The notes under the pieces were generated by a model. That model searched no databases. It saw only the letters and a list, made by a program, of their open reading frames with translations, and had not been told where the DNA came from. 64,000 nucleotides of DNA, from the NCBI GenBank assembly GCA_032164295.1, contig JAJHTX010000013.1, positions 1,054,001-1,118,000 of the forward strand, in the 5' to 3' direction. Below are positions 47,311 to 58,873 of this stretch, piece by piece (positions within the stretch are counted from its first letter, which is position 1; each line of letters starts with the position of its first letter). This stretch comes from Inonotus obliquus (Eukaryota > Basidiomycota > Agaricomycetes > Hymenochaetales > Hymenochaetaceae). Position numbers and translations under genes: made by a program.

Positions 47311-48643
47311 GCTGGAACGAGGACAGGAGAAAGTTGAGGTCTGCCTCCACGCAATCTTGGTACTAAGTTTGCAGGTGTCAGCCCTGTCAGCCCCCGACGC
47401 GTGTCGATGGTTTGCCTGAAAAACGAAGAGGCAGACGTGACGGTTGATGGTGAAAGGTCGAGAAAAGAGCGTGGCGAAAAGAAGAGAAAGGCGGAAGTTT
47501 GCCTAGTTTGGCCATTTATTTTGACAATTAAGTATCGAGTACTATGTCCACGGATCCGACTTAAGAAGTTGGCTTCAACTGTATTGGTGGGAAACCGGCA
47601 GTGGCGGCACAAAGCTGTTCCGGTCGCCAAAATAGGCCATGAAGTCCCAATCGTCGGTGAAGCTACGGGGAACGTTTCAGTATCATTTGCCGGTCGAGGA
47701 AAGCAGCGGTGCACTCACAAGTTTGCTACCACGTACCCCAATCGGCCAAGTTCCAAACGGGGCTGGACCGCTAGGTCTCGCGGTAGACGTATGCTTGTGG
47801 CCGAATAACAGGCGGACTATTGGTGTTAGCATGCAGGCGAAACAATGTTCATAAAACCCGGAATCAGACGTGAACTGTGCGCATTGCTGAGATACCATGT
47901 GGGTGTATGCATCGTGCACAAAGCGTTGTGTTGGGTCGATAAAAGTCATCGACTATTCCGTCTTGGTAACACATCCCGCCGAGACTACTGCTAGCCGGCA
48001 AAATCGACACGGCCGCTATGATGAGCAGTCGCGCCACACCAAGTATCCAACGAATCGCCTGCTCGCTGTCAACCCAAACGGAGATCATTCATTAACACAG
48101 GCCTTGGATTGGCGCTCGCATCTCCAGCGTATCAATCCGTCGAGTCCTCATCATCAGGGATGCCGACACGTTCCACATCTCCGAGATTGCAACTGTTGTA
48201 AAAGTCCAATTTGTACCGTGTTCCGAGTAAGGACCGTTCATCAAAAGAACGGGATAATCGCACGTACCATTCGTCCAGCGCATCTCGTGAGTCGGTCGGT
48301 AATGTGAGTTTCTCCCTTTGAATGTCTGCCCAGTGAACAAGATTCAGGTTGATTCTTCAGCCGACCTTGGCATATAGTATCCCCATATTTATTCCGCTGT
48401 AGGGGAAGTACTCGTCGGGTTACAGAGATGCCTTCGTGCGCGAAAGGTTGGGGTTGCTGCCCACGTAGTGAGATACAGGTCACGCGAATGGTGACTCTGA
48501 CGTGACTGCACCGGGACTCTGAGTTTCAAATATGATCGACGCACTCTGACATATATGGAAGCACCACGTGAACGCACGGGTTCACGGGTTTGACACGCCG
48601 GAGGTTATACTCCAGTCTTCTATCATTTACCACCACACTTAAT
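47311..48643. other. No gene supported
   Basis: Overlapping frames on both strands, including an 82-residue minus frame at 48092-48340. None forms a consistent exon chain or shows a known motif. Confidence 0.4.
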
Positions 48644-50504
48644 ATGCATAACCTACACCGGCTCACAAAATTACTTGCCATATCATCCATTTTATACCTG
48701 GAATGCATCGCGCAAGACAGAGGAAACTCGCAAGTGCTGTTTCAGAGCGGGGAACAGAGGGACGCTCAACATAGGCTCGACGATAACCTGCAACCAGTTC
48801 GTTCAGTGAACTATAGTTTCGTGGAATGGACCATTGATTAGAGCCTGATTAGATACACCGAATACCTCCCGACAGAGGAGCGGGTTTTGACCCATGGAAT
48901 CTCTCGTCTTTCACCAACACAACTTTCCACAATGCTTACCATCCCTTGTTCGAAGTTGACGAGTATATGGAACACCTAGCAGCTCTATACCCTTCGAACA
49001 CCAGTATATCAGAACTAGGACACTCTGGTGAAGGTAGAGAGATGTACGCTATGCGAATATCTTCAGGTCCAACGGGAAGTGATGGCGGACAGAAGAAGGG
49101 GTTTGTAATTTCTGGTGCTCAGCATGCTAGAGAGGTAAGCGCTTAGTGGTTCACATTTTCGATGCTCCGACTATGGTCACTGCCCGCTGTACAGCAAGCA
49201 TACTGATCTATCTATACTTGTAGTGGGTCGCATCGGCTTCAGCTCTCTACCTCGCACACGCACTACTCGCCAATTCCTCCGAACCCAATTCCCTCTCACA
49301 CCTTCTAAATGAATTCGACTTCTACGTTCTTCCCGTCCCAAACCCAGATGGCTATGTGTTCACATGGGAGAGCGATAGGTTGTGGTACAAGAACCGGATG
49401 CCCTTAGGTCCCCATGAGTTGTGCCGAGGTTTAGATATGAATAGGTGCGCTGAATTATCAAATTAATGACCCGTGGTAAACATTGAGAATTATCTCCGCA
49501 GGAATTGGGTATGTCTTTTCTTATTTGCCCCGGTTCACTTGAAGCCGACCTGTTCTCATAGGGATACCGCTGGTCCCCGTCGGACAACTCAGAATTCAAT
49601 GGATTCACCGCCGATGAAGACAAAGACAAAGACGAAGCGGAACTTGGTTCAATATTAGAGTTAGAGTTGGAAGATGAGCTTGCCACCCTGACAAAAAAGA
49701 AGGGTAAGAAGGGTAAGAAGGGCAAGAAGCCAAAGAAACCCCGGCCCGTACCTGCCGACCCATGTTCACATTGGTTCCCGGGCCATCGACCTTTCGAAGC
49801 ACCGGAAGTGAACAGCATCGCGAATTATATCATGCAACTCCCGAATGTACATGCTTTTCTGGATTTAAGGAGTTATGGACAGATGTGTGAGTGTCTTTTT
49901 CTGTTTTCCTGGTATTTCGATTTGATTGATACTTGGTAATTGGTGATGACGCAGTGAGCTGGCCATATGCATATGCGTGTGATGTCTTGCCTGTCGACGC
50001 AGAGGACCTATACGAAGCCGCTCTAGGTGCCGCATACGCGATTAGGAAAAAACACGGGACGGTATACACTGTAAGCCTCCTTCCTTGCTTTCCCTCGACA
50101 TACATTCATAACTTCCGTGCCCATGAGCCAGACCGGAAGCCTATGTTCAGCTCTATATCCCGCACCGGGGAATATCCTTGATTGGATGTACGCCACTGCA
50201 GGTGTAAAGTATTCATACGCTGCTCATTTGAGAGATACGGGCACTGTACGTCCTTTCTTTCATCACTTCATCCGACTATTATTCATTCACTTTTGGCCCT
50301 GCTCTGACTTCCGCCTTCCGACTCCCGACTCCGACTCATTCACTATGACCTTATCGCATCTAATGCGCCCTTCATGCACCGTATTCCCATCTATGCATAC
50401 AGTACGGCTACTCTCTCCCACAAGAATTGATCCGTCCCGTTGGAGAAGAAACGGCCACTCTCGTGGAGTATCTCGTCGACTTCATCATCACTCCTCGAAA
50501 GTAG
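48644..50504 (+). CDS. M14 carboxypeptidase-like protein, predicted inactive
   Basis: Eight exons: 48644-48805, 48853-49134, 49224-49444, 49502-49508 (7 nt), 49562-49886, 49955-50070, 50132-50245, 50403-50504; 442 residues, with an N-terminal hydrophobic signal-like segment. The M14 zinc carboxypeptidase fold is clear: GAQHAREW gives zinc ligands His145 and Glu148, NPDGYVFTW, MNRNW gives the Asn-Arg pair of the substrate-binding site, and GNILDWMY and LRDTG close the domain. Two catalytic positions are changed: the third zinc ligand, His of the usual LHSYGQ, is Arg327 (LRSYGQM), and the general base Glu of ELRDTG is His403 (AHLRDTG). This parallels the fungal ECM14 pseudo-peptidases. A Lys-rich insert (KKGKKGKKGKK) lies in exon 5. 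First intron boundaries are the least certain part. Confidence 0.88.
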
Positions 50505-52312
50505 TCGTTCACACCACTCAATAACACAACAACCGCAACAATTGCTGCCCACTATAATCCCTCCTTCATCGATTTCCTCAATTCTCATCTCTAATCCTGT
50601 AAAACTGAAAAACAAACGTCGAGTAAACTAACTATGCCATGTCAAATATTGTCTTTTCGATTTATCTTTTCTAGCTGTGTTGTTTACTGTGTAGTTCTTT
50701 TCTCCTCCCCTCTCCTCGTTGTAATTTTTGGTTGCTTTCGTTTTCGTTTTCTTCCTTGATTACAGCCTCTGATTCAGTTTGGATGTGTGTACTAGGCTTA
50801 TAGTCTTGTTGACGAAATGCCACTTCCGACTTCCACGAAATCACACACCATCAATCAAGGGCGATTCGCGATAAACGGAGAGTAGGTAAGAAAATCGATC
50901 CACATTCAACAAAAAGCATACTAACAACTTTGCATATCAAGCTACAACCGACCGTCTGTATCAAACATCAAGTATCGAGTATAGAGGAGAGGATTGAGTA
51001 TAGAGTCGATAAGAGGAATTTACAGTATACGACAATAGGGGATAATACGCCGACAGAGGACAAGGATGATAGAAGATGATAACGAGACGAAGAAATGATG
51101 GCAACAGTAGAGAGATATGGTATGAAGTATATACTCTTTGATTCAAAACGGAGGGATGCAAGGAGCTTGGATACAAGGATGAGTGCGTCAGATATGATGA
51201 AAGAAGTCTCAGAGGGTTGGACGGGGAGTGGAGATGCGATGGATGGAGGAAGGGACGATGGAGATGTAGGTCCGAGTAGAGAGTAGTAGAGGAAAGGATG
51301 AGTGCGAGGAAGGTGGAAGGAGGAGACGAATATACCATTCCAACGCAAAACCACATAACATATTCAGACGGTTCAAGCAAGTCATCCATAACGACACTCA
51401 CCCACCGCCCAAACTGCAATAAGAAACAGAAGGAAGGAAAGAAATACTAACACGAAAAAGAAAAGGGGTGAAGTGAGGAAGAGAAAGACGGGTGATGCAG
51501 GACGAAGAGAGAGGTGAGGATGGAAGTGATGAGTGATGCAATCATCGACAAGCGTTAGGACGAGCATTCCAAGGGCGAGACACCGTAAGGTACTGTACTG
51601 TACGTACGTGTAATAACAAGAGCAACATGAAGGATAAAAGTCGACACGGAAGGAAAAAAGCGGAGAAGGATGCACTTAAGGGCGATGTACGGATGGGTGG
51701 ATTAATAATAGTCACCGCTATAATTACGGAGGGTCAAATAATGGAGAGGGAGATGAAGAAGGTATTATGAAAAGTATAAGGCGGTAGTCGTCTGACAGAC
51801 AGTTGCGGAGATTCGAGACGTCCAGAAAGAGTCCGAAAGTCGAGGAAAATCGATTGTTCTCGTTCTCCGCTTGCAACATAACATTAGAAGCGAGATACGA
51901 GACTTTGTCTAATACGTTTCACTGTATTCTCGTGAACGACCGCTAACCCCCTCCCGATCATTACCCTAGCAGGCGCCCAGTCACTTGAATGACTTTAACA
52001 GGTACCCGTCTCGCGCTCATTGCACTGCTATCACAGCGTGATATAACATTTAGCAGGGCAAGAGAACGGTAATGAAATGAAGCCGAACGCGTGCTTCGTA
52101 ACGGAGTTTATCTGCAATGCGGTCACATGAAGGCGGGTGCGGGAAGAATTCATTATAAGAACATTGGCATAAGACATACGAGCGGATTTCACGCACTCAC
52201 CGAACCTCGCCTCCACACCTCCTCATCGATAATATATTCTACAATATAAATGAACCCGCGTGCACGGATAAATGCACTATATCCAGCCACCGACCAACCG
52301 TCTTTCACCTTA
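50505..52312. other. Purine-biased intergenic stretch
   Basis: The plus strand from about 50880 to 51750 is rich in A and G, which creates long minus-strand frames full of Ser, Leu, Tyr and His. Two such frames overlap at 50961-51419 and 50968-51354; I regard both as composition artefacts. The right end is the 3' flank of ATG13. Confidence 0.5.
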
Positions 52313-55300
52313 TTACTCCGCCCGCTCCAGGCTCATCCTCCCAACGGCTTCCTCGGATTCTAAGCTCGCGCCTCCGATGGACGCTCCAGATCCTCGCAAT
52401 ACTCGCCCCTGCTCATAAAACATTCTCGCGCGGTCCATGTCACTGAGCGCGGAAGCTGACGAATCCGTTGAGTCCGTTCGCAGGCGACGATTATCCCAGA
52501 TACTTGTGCCCTCTCCCGAGTTACTTCCTCCAGGCACACCGGCAAGTCGACGACGAGGAACAGCGTCAGAGCCAGCACTTGAGCGACCCTGTCCTGGTGC
52601 AGACGAAGGGCGCTCAGTCGGAATGCCACCGGTCGCACTGAAAGATGGAGTTCGCAAATGGGACGCTCCTGGGATTGGGAAAGTCGGACGCGCAGGGAAT
52701 GGTGATGACAGGACCGGCTCCGCTTGGCTAGACTCGTCAACGATGCTAGGTCGTCGTTCTACTAAATCCATGCTAGTTCGGAAGGCGTCGTTAAGTTCCC
52801 TCAAGCGCTCATCTATATTGAGATGACTCAAAATAGGTGCACCACTACTTTGTCGTGAGGCTGATTCCTCCCCGGTGTCGATTGAAATCGCAGTAGCTAC
52901 TTCTCGCGCAAGATTGGAACCTCGCGGGCCTTCGGACATCGTTCTACTATGTCTTCGTACCAAACTTGGCCGTACTTCCGGTTGCCTTTCCGGAGTCCGA
53001 GTCTGCTGTGTTCGTTCAGGCAACTCGGCACCAGCTAGGAATGCTCTGCCAGCCAGACCATCCTCGCTAAGCGTTCGCTCATGTCTTAATCCAAAACCTC
53101 CTCCAATTGGCTTTCGAGCATCAATGTCTTGAACAAAAGCAGAAATATCGTCATCGTCCGTATTGGTACTCAAATAGGAAGCACTCTGAAAAGACGGTAA
53201 ACGTATGAAACGACTGAATATCAGCGTACTCACCCCCGGACGTTCGGGTTCCTTGCCCTTATCTGCACTACCCGCACTACCATCACTGCCAGTAGCCGCG
53301 TATCTGTAACCAAAGCTACTAGAATACCTCTTTCTCCTCGGAGCAGCAGGCAACGGTTCTGTATTCGACGAGACAAACTCTGTAGAAGGGTTTGGCCCAG
53401 CAGGAGATTGCAAATATCGCCGCTCGCCAAGGCTTGACGGTGCGAACGGCGTCGGAGGAGACGGTCGCAACGGTAATACTGGCGATGACCCAGTTCGATG
53501 TGTAATCGGCGAGCTCGGACCGGCTCCGGTATCTCCACGGTTCCCTGGGAGTCGTGTGCTAATTGGCGACGGCGGAGCAGGAACGGCGGCGGAGGTGCGC
53601 CCCACAGGAGCTGCTGGAAGAGAAGGTCCCGCGAGAGGGGATTGGTGCCGTAAAGACGGAGAGTTGCTGTACAGAGATGGAGATCCCGAGGAAAGCGTCC
53701 CTGACTTGAATGGACTAACGGTCGTCGATGGTCGACGAATAAGGACCGGCCCAGGTGTGGAAGGTAAGTCCTTAAGTGCGATCTCTCAGTGCCCTGTAAA
53801 GTCTGTATCAGAATGAAATGAACATACCGAGCCTCGGCTTTCCCGGCGCACACGAGCAATAGAGGGAAGACTCTCACGACCGTCTTCTCGCGAATGACGG
53901 GACGATGAACCAATGGATCCTGCAAACCCTGTTCCAGTCGCAGTTTGGGGCTGTTGCGCGGAGATCGACCGCTGCACAGCTCCCGCAGCTGGCAAAGGGA
54001 CATTGCGCGATCGAGGACTGGTACTCGGAAGAGATGTACGACTCCCCGCTGCCGAGGCGTATCTTGCAGGAAAGACGTAGACATTAGACGTCGTGCCTGC
54101 ACCAAGCGCTAGACCGAGGCCAGTCTTATCTCTGTCCACCTTGTCCTCTGGTGGGGAACGGGGGAGGCTCGTCCTCATGGGAAGACTTCCCGGGGATCCC
54201 GAAATGCTCTCACGTTGTGAAGCACGGGCTAGGGTCGGAGTAAATTCAGGACCAGCGTCGAGGGACAGGAAACGGGAAGATAGGAGTGCCTCCACGGTGT
54301 CAACCTCGAAGTGAGGGGCCTTCAAGTACGTGACTGAGGCGGTGAAGACACCCATTGGGTGCGTGACCGGTTCAAAGCTATGAGTTGCTGTTTCCAGAGG
54401 GGGTGCACTGGGTGCCAGCGGTTCATCTGAAAAGAAGTCGTTGAGGATGAGAATGCTTTGAAAACGGATCAGACATACTGAACCCCAAATAACCGTCCTG
54501 TTCTGATTCTAGGGCCTCAGCGCCTCGCGCACGAACACGAAGCACAAGACCCAATTGACCGTTCCGGGCGCCAGAGCCGGGGCGTCTACGCAAGCGCTTG
54601 CAGATCCTCCACGTTGGAAGGGAGTGAAGCAGAGTATAGAGACTGCGAATGATAGACATGATGTGTTTGTACACTGTTGCGAGAGTCACTTCCCCTGTGC
54701 TCATCTGGGAAGATGACGGAGATCCGGAAGTGGACATAGCAAAATTGAGTGTCCAGCTTTCCAGTAACACATGGGTTGGTGTTGGTTCTACACGTTGCCT
54801 CGACGCGTTGGGCGGATGTTGCACGAGCACTTGCTTATCCGTGAGCTCTGGAACGCTAAGGAGTACCTCCATCTCAAATGGTGGAGGCGGAGCGCTGAGC
54901 TGCGAGATGGCTTTGTACAAGCGTACTTGCTCTCTGTATAAGTCGGAGTCTGGAGTCTCTAAGTTGAACTAAAGAATGTGTCAGAATGGCGTGTCCACGA
55001 TACTGAGTGAAAGAGAGTGACAAAATGAGAGATGACTTTGGACGGCTCCGATCGCATTCCAATTGCTCGAAGTACATGAACCATTAGCAAGTCCATCCTC
55101 GGCAGGAAGCCTGGTCCTAACTTTTGTAGCTCCGAGGACGATCTGGGCAAGCCCCCAACGTCGCGATAAGGAGCAAGAAACAATGCTGAGACACTCACCC
55201 ATTTGTCGGGCTTGGCGTCCTCTCGCGGTTCTGAAACGACATTACGAGCATAGTCAATAACTAGCGCGAACTTCACAAAGAAACGGTGAGCAATCTGGTC

Positions 55301-55333
55301 GGCTCTCTGTTGCGATGCAGATTCCTGCGGCAT
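52313..55333 (-). CDS. ATG13: Autophagy protein ATG13, 881 aa
   Basis: Five exons on the minus strand: 55199-55333, 54479-54968, 53828-54426, 53234-53782, 52313-53185. Atg13 is the regulatory partner of the Atg1 kinase and starts autophagosome formation under starvation. The N-terminal HORMA domain (about residues 1-270) shows ADQIAHRFFVKFALVI, the DKWFNLETPD block joined across intron 1, and YKHIMSIIRSLYTLLHSLP. The long disordered remainder carries the conserved VSPFKSGTLSS motif and, near residue 600, the DDDDISAFVQDID motif followed by ARKPI, both typical of fungal Atg13. Many Ser/Pro sites fit its known phospho-regulation. Intron 1 is long (230 nt), so an extra exon there cannot be excluded; the other introns are 48-56 nt. 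Cytosolic, pre-autophagosomal. Confidence 0.92.
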
Positions 55334-55995
55334 GGCCTGGGGAAGCAGTTGGAAGGTGGAATACGAGGGCAAATAAGCAAGCAAGGAGAGTCGAGATATC
55401 AAGGCAAGGAGACCATGAGGAAATAAAGAAAGCAATAAAGACGAGATGAATGTGTCTATGTTTGCTGTTGTTTCTGTTGTCGATATGAATCAAGATGAGT
55501 CGCCGCCGCGACCTGGTCGTCGTGCTTTCGGGTGCGCGGTGAGTGTCGTGACGTTTGGCGCCAAGCACGCGCGCAATCCGCAAGGAAGATCACGTGCAGC
55601 TCACATCACTCCGTCGATCCGTCGATTCAGCCATATCGGGTAATACGGATATCTCCGGTATTATTATATAATCACTCTTTTATCTCTTCTCTCCCTGTCT
55701 GACTCACTGCTCTCCGCAGCGCACCTCGTTTCATCCTTTCACATCCACGTTAGTGTTCACCTCTGTATCACCTACTGCATTCTGACTCCGTCATTGACAC
55801 GTAAAGATGCGTTAGTCCTTCTAATGAAATGGCCCGGGTCTAGTCCTGCCGGGAGGCGATTTCCATCTCGAGTCATTCTGCTCAATCGGGCAGGGCACTT
55901 GTGATGTGGCTTAGCTATCGATTACTTCTGCATGAAGGCCCTCAATTCGGGGTCAGAAGCTTGGCTTCACGGTCAAGAGACGGAAGTTGAAGTTG
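55334..55995. other. Divergent intergenic region
   Basis: Lies upstream of ATG13 on one side and of the small hypothetical gene on the other. I see no coding signal in it. Confidence 0.4.
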
Positions 55996-56430
55996 ATGGA
56001 AGGAATTAGAACATTACCTCACAGTTTCCACAAAGGTCGCCTGGTCCTCCAATGCATTGCTTTACGGGCGGCTAATCGACTTAAGTTTCTTCCCCTCATG
56101 ATAGGGGCTAGATTGAAATGTACCCGTACTAGTCTAGGATCCGCTCTGATCTTCTTCGTACCTCGAATTGATCGTGAGCTTTCTATCAATGATGCTCATG
56201 AGTTGATGCGAGCTCATTGTGTTCTTGCTCGCTCTGACTTGAATGGTCTAGTGACTCGGTGGCAGAAACCATATTCCCTCCATAGCCCTCCACATTTCTT
56301 GCTGTAAGCCCGCCTTGTGCCGAATTGTTAACATGACTTGACTCTTTGGCGTCTATTCAGGTGGCAGATTGTTACCGATCTCTTCTTGCATCAAACAACA
56401 AGATCTGGAATTTGTCTTTCGTTTTTATGA
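55996..56430 (+). CDS. Hypothetical protein, two exons, 125 aa
   Basis: Exons 55996-56303 and 56361-56430, joined by a well-formed 57-nt intron (GTAAGC...TTCAG) that keeps the frame. The core, around MIGARLKCTRTSLGSALIFF, INDAHELMRAHCVLARSDLN and PYSLHSPPHFLLWQ, looks like genuine protein sequence but I do not recognise the family. The N-terminal 35 residues look less natural, so the true gene may begin elsewhere or this may be the 3' remnant of a longer gene. After the stop, another open frame (56369-56614) overlaps out of register and is probably not used. Confidence 0.35.
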
Positions 56431-56728
56431 AGGCGGCGATAGTGTTGAACGTATACCAACTACCGGAGCTCTGAATATCCGAACATCCATTCCACTTTCT
56501 TCCTCAATACAAAGATTAAGGCGTCAAAATTGTCTGGCCCTCTCCGAGGGTTTATTCTTCCCACCTGTGATTCTCTACGATTTTTCAACGAAGATTCCGA
56601 ATTGGAGATGGTAGAATCTCCCAGGCAGATTATGTCATTTAATTAGGTATATAGTACGAAGGACATGCTTTGTCGAGATTACCAGTGACAGGCAGAAAAT
56701 CACGGCTCAGCCCCCTCAGGAGATAGAC

Positions 56729-58354
56729 CTACAACTTCTCGTACTCGATACTAGCAAGGACGAAAGCTGCAAGACCTTTCAAGTCATCTGTATCGACGGA
56801 TTGCGAAATATAATACTATACAAGGTCGAGAGACTTTCTCAGCAAGAGAGTATAGGACGGAAGAGAATCCGAGACCGAGATTTACCTGGAAACTTCCATC
56901 TTGATCCAAACTACCAACCTTGGTACAAAAGTCCCGTCAAATTCATATGTACACGGTAGACGACACTTACATGAACAGTCCCCTCCCAACTCATCGTCCC
57001 ATCACCATTTTCCGTAACCCAATTATCCAACGCATACTCATACGCATGTTTTGCGGCTCTAACGAACCTCCCCATCCTATCATCCAGATACCCCAACCTT
57101 ACAGCTTTCAACAACGAATAGATAAACATCGCCGCGCCACTACTCTCGTAGTAATTTCCCTCTCTTCCCGGTTGAGTTACAACGAGCCACCACACAGGGT
57201 TTCCCTGTTCTATTAGCCTGGGAGCGAGTTGTCGAAGTTGGGCTAGCGCGGTTTGATGGATAGGTTGAGAAGAAGGAACGAGTTCGAGGATGTCGACGAG
57301 AGCCATGAAGTACCATCCTACTGCTCTATCCCATATTTCCGGAGAGTGCCCACGGTCTGGAGATGCCCAAATGGTGCTGAATGAGGCATCGTATCCATGA
57401 TACAGAAGGCCCGTGTAATTTGCGGCGCCTGGGGTCTGGAGAGTGTTCTCGAACATTAGTGATAGTTGGAGGTTAACGTCATCTAAGGGATTGGTTAGTG
57501 TTATCATTGTCCTCGTGTGTAGGGAGTGAAAATAAGATGACCTACCCCAGGCTGTTTGGTTTTTGCTTTCGAAACGGTTCGTATGATCTGCATAGAAAAC
57601 GCTACCCTTTTACGAAGAAGTGAGACACATTGAGAGGATATCTTTATTCCACTGCAGATCTCGAACCATATAAATTCCATCCAGCCTTCACTCCAGAAAT
57701 CAGTGCCTAATTCGCGCACGGATCGAATTTCTAATGACTTACCAGCCCTGATTTGGATACCTCGTCTTGTGCCAAAATTGACCGGCCGTCGTCCGAGGAT
57801 GGGTATCAAGCTGAGATCTCAAGACGTCCGCTCCAGTCTTATATTTCTCGTCTCCCGTCCGATCATACCTTTCACGGCGAAACGAATCAGCCCGGTATGT
57901 GACAGTATAAGATTACGCTGAACTCGAACTTACAAGTAGAGGAAAGTTGGTCCGACTCTCAAATGATCAAGCTGATACTCTGCCACGCTACAAAGAAATC
58001 AGAAACCATATCAAAAATATCCTCACACATATACTATACTTACTTATACGCAGCAATGTTCCTCCCATCATCGCTCAAGATCGTATCCGCCCCTTGCTTG
58101 ATATACTCGAAATACGAGTTATTCCCAGTAGTATCGTAGAGCAGCCTCAGAGCCCATTGAAACTCTCCATGTTCGTAACTAACTCCTGGAACTCCGTTGA
58201 CGAGACCGTTGCCTTGTCCACGAGCGATCCCTGAATCTGCAGCCCATATGGCGTAGGAGAAAAATGAACTTGGAGGTGTAGGTTTTGCTGTGATGAAGGT
58301 TACAGATGAAAGGAGAGATAATAGGGGATTCAAAGTCTTCATGATCGAGAGCAT
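56729..58354 (-). CDS. GH88/GH105-type unsaturated uronyl hydrolase, paralogue A
   Basis: Eight exons on the minus strand: 58044-58354, 57934-57987, 57743-57868, 57667-57685 (19 nt), 57546-57606, 56971-57482, 56886-56918, 56729-56815; 400 residues. The N-terminus is a signal peptide, so the protein is secreted. These enzymes have an (alpha/alpha)6 barrel and hydrate the double bond of unsaturated uronic acids released by polysaccharide lyases. Visible landmarks are SYAIWAADSGIARGQG, the EYQLDHLRVG segment with candidate catalytic Asp111, NQGWLDGIYM with candidate Asp166, NQTAWDDVNLQL, SPEIWDRAVGWYFMALVDIL and the GREGNYYESSG block. The ATG at 58342 (12 nt downstream) is equally possible. Exons 2-8 have exactly the same lengths as in the paralogue at 58874-60461. 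Confidence 0.88.
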
Positions 58355-58873
58355 GAGGACGAAGGGAGAAGCTTGAGCCTTCAATTCAGACGTCGGCGAG
58401 AATTTTCAGGAGGAATAAATATGAACTCTGCTGGCACTCTGTATTTACTCGCCAACATCATGAAATCATGCGTTAAAGTATACCGGCCCGCATTCGTACC
58501 TCAGAACACCAGCGCCGAATAGGAAGAGAAGCAAGAAGTGATCAAACATATTCGTCAAGTGACCAACTACCCACATCTTTCTTCATCTTCTTCATTCGCG
58601 TAACAAAACACCGATTTTCCGGCGGACCGTGAGTACGTCAAGAGGTTAATTTCTGAAAGACAAAAGAATAGTCTGAAGAATTTTTTCGAAGGTCTTGTCT
58701 CGCCGATCACGATTATGGTCAGGTGGACGTTGTGGACGGAAGCAAAGCCTAGTCTATTGAGTAGAAAATCTAAGCAATGAAACCGTGAGAAATCATCGCC
58801 TGATAGCTAGGCATTCAGTTCAGGTGTTCCGAGCTTTGTTGTGACCATATATCGATGCGTATGCTATGAGCTC
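58355..58873. other. Promoter region of paralogue A and 3' flank of paralogue B
   Basis: 519 bases between the two tandem hydrolase genes, both transcribed leftward. No further gene recognised. Confidence 0.45.

Noticed and set aside
48092..48340. 82-residue minus frame with natural-looking composition
   Set aside because: A different open frame on the same strand covers the same bases, and neither joins to flanking exons or shows a known domain.
50961..51419. 152-residue minus frame rich in Ser, Leu and Tyr
   Set aside because: Produced by the purine bias of the plus strand; a second frame overlaps it over the same length with similar composition.
53230..54105. 291-residue minus frame over ATG13
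   Set aside because: Out of register with the HORMA exon and with the conserved SPFKSGTL and DDDDISAFVQDID motifs; it spans an intron and carries no motif.
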